7,947 nucleotides of DNA. Origin: an uncultured Phycisphaerae bacterium (GTDB taxonomy: Bacteria; Planctomycetota; Phycisphaerae; Sedimentisphaerales; Anaerohalosphaeraceae). How positions within the stretch are numbered: position 1 is the first letter of the stretch; every line of letters begins with the position of its first letter. Shown piece after piece: positions 6,680 through 7,947 of this stretch. The stretch is from contig CALKKA010000121.1 of assembly GCA_937995495.1 (NCBI GenBank), positions 1-7,947 on the forward strand. The letters are read 5' to 3'. The notes beneath the pieces were generated by a model that worked only from the letters and a program-made list of their open reading frames with translations, made no database searches and had not been told where the DNA came from. The position numbers were made by a program, and so were the translations under genes.

Positions 6680-7108
6680 TTACAGTTCCATTATTTGCGG
6701 CTGCTGAGCGGCGTGGTCGTGTTCGGGACCGCGGTACACTTTCAGCTTTTTGTACATATGCGCGCCCAGTGTGTTCTTGGGCAGCATGCGTTTGACGGCC
6801 ATCTCGACAACGCGTTCGGGATGGCGTTCGATCATTTGCTGATAAGGGATGATCTTCTGGCCGCCTGGATAGCCGCTGTAACGCTGGTATTCCTTGGTGT
6901 CGGCCTTATTGCCGGTAAGACGAACCTTGTCGGCGTTGACGACGATCACAAAATCGCCGGTATCGACATGGGGGGTGTAGGTCGGCTTATCCTTGCCCAT
7001 CAGGGTCATGGCGACTTTGACCGCCAGACGGCCCAGAACGGCTCCATCGGCATCAATCACACGCCAGTTACGCTCGACGGTCTCTTTATTGGCTAAAAAA
7101 CTCTTCAT
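6680..7108 (-). CDS. rplM: 50S ribosomal protein L13
   Basis: L13 is an early-assembling protein of the large ribosomal subunit. The 142-residue protein has the full family length. It starts MKSFLANKETVERNWRVIDA, continues with LGRLAVKVAMTLMGKDKPTY (25-44), DTGDFVIVVNADKVRLTGNK (49-68), and closes with AVKRMLPKNTLGAHMYKKLK followed by VYRGPEHDHAAQQP, all hallmark L13 elements. An upstream in-frame ATG at 7135 would add nine residues, but it lies only a few bases from the predicted transcription start and has no ribosome binding site. The ATG at 7108 matches the family N-terminus and has GGGAG upstream, though at a long 12-base spacing. It is first in the rplM-rpsI unit. Confidence 0.98.
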   Translation of the reverse strand: MKSFLANKETVERNWRVIDADGAVLGRLAVKVAMTLMGKDKPTYTPHVDTGDFVIVVNADKVRLTGNKADTKEYQRYSGYPGGQKIIPYQQMIERHPERVVEMAVKRMLPKNTLGAHMYKKLKVYRGPEHDHAAQQPQIMEL

Positions 7109-7109
7109 A

Positions 7110-7119
7110 ATTGTACAAT
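7110..7119. repeat. Ten-base palindrome ATTGTACAAT between the rplM Shine-Dalgarno and ATG
   Basis: The perfect palindrome fills the 12-base gap between GGGAG (7125..7121) and the start codon (7108). It could fold weakly in mRNA or be a DNA-binding site; chance is also possible because it is short. Confidence 0.3.
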
Positions 7120-7147
7120 ACTCCCAGGGTTTCATTGAAAGCGGGTC

Positions 7148-7175
7148 ATTATAATGGCTTATTCCGACCTGTCAA
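7148..7175 (-). promoter_or_regulatory. rplM: Consensus sigma-70 promoter of rplM-rpsI
   Basis: On the minus strand a perfect TTGACA (7175..7170) is followed after 16 bp by a perfect TATAAT (7153..7148). Transcription should begin near 7141, giving a leader of about 33 nt before the rplM ATG. Both boxes match consensus at all six positions, as expected for a highly expressed ribosomal operon. Confidence 0.92.
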
Positions 7176-7186
7176 CCGCATTTTAT

Positions 7187-7263
7187 TGAAAAAAATATTT
7201 TGCCCGCTCTCCCCCTAATCAGGGTTTGCTTGCTGCGTTCCCGGTCTTCGGTTGCTAGCACTC
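7187..7263 (-). ncRNA. Candidate small structured RNA of about 65-75 nt, unidentified
   Basis: On the minus strand the segment beginning GAGTGCTAGCAACCG has its own possible promoter, a closing helix and a T-run. TGCTAGC (7260..7254) can pair with GCGGGCA (7207..7201), six of seven positions including one G-U, so the ends meet; an A and T tract including seven T follows (complement of 7187-7200). Inside are a CG-GGAA-CG tetraloop stem followed by CAGCAAGC, and a CCC-TGATTA-GGG hairpin. A GGAA tetraloop followed by AGCA recalls the apical domain of small bacterial SRP RNA, but the 5' partner motif (usually CAGG) reads GAAG here and the RNA would be very short, so SRP RNA is not established. 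No open reading frame explains the segment. It may also be only a bidirectional terminator-like structure, since a T-run (7264-7270) flanks it on the other strand too. Confidence 0.33.
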
Positions 7264-7267
7264 TTTT

Positions 7268-7297
7268 TTTAGATTTATGGATGTTTTAAGCGGTCAA
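7268..7297 (-). promoter_or_regulatory. Possible promoter of the small RNA candidate
   Basis: On the minus strand TTGACC (7297..7292, five of six matches) and TCTAAA (7273..7268, four of six) are 18 bp apart. Transcription would start near 7263-7261, exactly where the structured segment begins. The -10 box is mediocre. Confidence 0.33.
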
Positions 7298-7369
7298 TCG
7301 TTCTTTTTATTCGTATATATGAGAAATGCCTTTGCGCTGGAAACATAACTTAATATGGATTAAGAACTT
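7298..7369 (+). promoter_or_regulatory. ilvD: ilvD upstream region
   Basis: The space before ilvD contains a possible -10 box TATATA (7314-7319) without a recognisable -35 element, and an alternative weak pair TTGCGC (7332-7337) with TATGGA (7354-7359) at 16 bp that would give an almost leaderless message. No strong Shine-Dalgarno is seen; GGAT ends ten bases before the ATG. No T-box, leader peptide or attenuator was recognised. Confidence 0.3.
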
Positions 7370-7947
7370 ATGAAGAACCCTCTCAACACATACAGCCGTC
7401 GCATTACCCAGCCCAAATCCCAGGGCGCCTCGCAGGCGATGCTCTATGCCACGGGCCTGACCGAAGAAGACATGGACAAGCCGCAGGTCGGGATCGCCTC
7501 ATGCTGGTATGAAGGCAATCCCTGCAATATGCATCTGAATACCCTGGCTGAAAAGGTCAAGGAAGGCGTCCAGGCCGCCGGACTTGTGGGCATGCGATTT
7601 AACACCATCGGGGTCAGTGACGGGATCTCCATGGGCACCGAGGGGATGAGCTTCTCGCTGCAGTCCCGTGAGATCATTGCCGACTCCATTGAAACCGTCA
7701 TGGCCGCGCAATGGTACGATGCCAACATTTCCCTGCCCGGCTGCGACAAAAATATGCCCGGTTGCCTCATCGCCATGGGGCGGCTCAACCGCCCGGCCAT
7801 TATGGTCTACGGCGGCACCATCCGGGCCGGCTGCTGCCAGGGGAAGGCGCTGGACATTGTTTCGGCCTTTCAGGCCTACGGCGAATTCATCGCCGGTAAT
7901 ATTGACGAAGACAGGCGCAAAGAAATCATCCAAAACAGTATCCCCGG
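7370..7947 (+). CDS. ilvD: Dihydroxy-acid dehydratase, N-terminal part
   Basis: IlvD dehydrates 2,3-dihydroxy-3-methylbutanoate and -pentanoate to the 2-oxo acids that precede valine, isoleucine and leucine, in the cytoplasm with an Fe-S cluster and Mg2+. The visible 192 codons, open to the right edge, cover roughly the first third of a protein usually near 550-570 residues. AMLYATGL (23-30) and SCWYEGNPCNMHL (44-56) supply the first cluster cysteine, Cys52. TIGVSDGISMGTEGM (79-93) contains the Mg2+ ligand Asp84. LPGCDKNMPG (122-131) supplies the second cluster cysteine, Cys125, and the carbamylated lysine, Lys127. The third cluster cysteine would lie just past the edge. The ATG at 7370 fits the family N-terminus although its ribosome binding site is weak. 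It is transcribed divergently from the rplM operon. Confidence 0.96.
   Translation, partial: MKNPLNTYSRRITQPKSQGASQAMLYATGLTEEDMDKPQVGIASCWYEGNPCNMHLNTLAEKVKEGVQAAGLVGMRFNTIGVSDGISMGTEGMSFSLQSREIIADSIETVMAAQWYDANISLPGCDKNMPGCLIAMGRLNRPAIMVYGGTIRAGCCQGKALDIVSAFQAYGEFIAGNIDEDRRKEIIQNSIP

Noticed and set aside
6317..7096. 259-codon plus-strand frame across rplM and rpsI
   Set aside because: It is a shadow of two unmistakable ribosomal protein genes.
7201..7263. Firm assignment of the spacer RNA as SRP RNA (ffs)
   Set aside because: The GGAA tetraloop and AGCA are present, but the essential 5' CAGG motif is missing and the length is too short, so it was kept only as an unidentified candidate.
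7499..7933. 144-codon minus-strand frame
   Set aside because: It is antisense to ilvD, which is clear from its Fe-S cluster and Mg2+ motifs.

Overview
The window reads as ordinary chromosomal DNA from a Gram-negative-type bacterium. An outer-membrane beta-barrel with a signal peptide requires an outer membrane. The ribosomal protein sequences (an S9 with an Ala/Pro-rich N-terminal extension and a Ser/Phe-rich basic tail) and the rplM-rpsI-argC neighbourhood suggest the Planctomycetota/PVC group, perhaps a Phycisphaerae-like lineage. That placement is an impression from sequence memory, not a computed phylogeny. A probable indolepyruvate:ferredoxin oxidoreductase start at the left edge would fit an anaerobe.

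Layout: almost everything is on the minus strand. From right to left: the 5' part of ilvD runs off the right edge on the plus strand; a spacer holds a possible small structured RNA and a textbook promoter (TTGACA-16-TATAAT) for rplM; then rplM (L13) and rpsI (S9), closed by a strong intrinsic terminator; then a 10-helix EamA/DMT exporter-type permease; then argC (arginine biosynthesis). A 228-bp regulatory spacer follows, containing a candidate promoter with a perfect inverted repeat.

Next comes a compact three-gene uptake cassette: a 56-residue single-helix membrane protein (symporter small accessory protein type), a 600-residue sodium:solute symporter with an unusual roughly 80-residue soluble insertion, and a 505-residue outer-membrane porin of the alginate-export type. 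The genes are separated by only 49 and 47 bp, each has a good ribosome binding site, and one strong terminator closes the unit. The likely logic is porin across the outer membrane, then Na+-driven symport across the inner membrane with the small protein as partner. The substrate cannot be read from the sequence; an organic or sugar acid is only a guess.

At the far left edge the first 16 codons of another minus-strand gene are visible and match the start of IorA. No tRNA, rRNA, CRISPR array, insertion sequence or phage gene was seen. The most interesting items are the small accessory gene with its symporter/porin partners, the palindrome over the cassette promoter, and the unassigned structured RNA candidate next to rplM.
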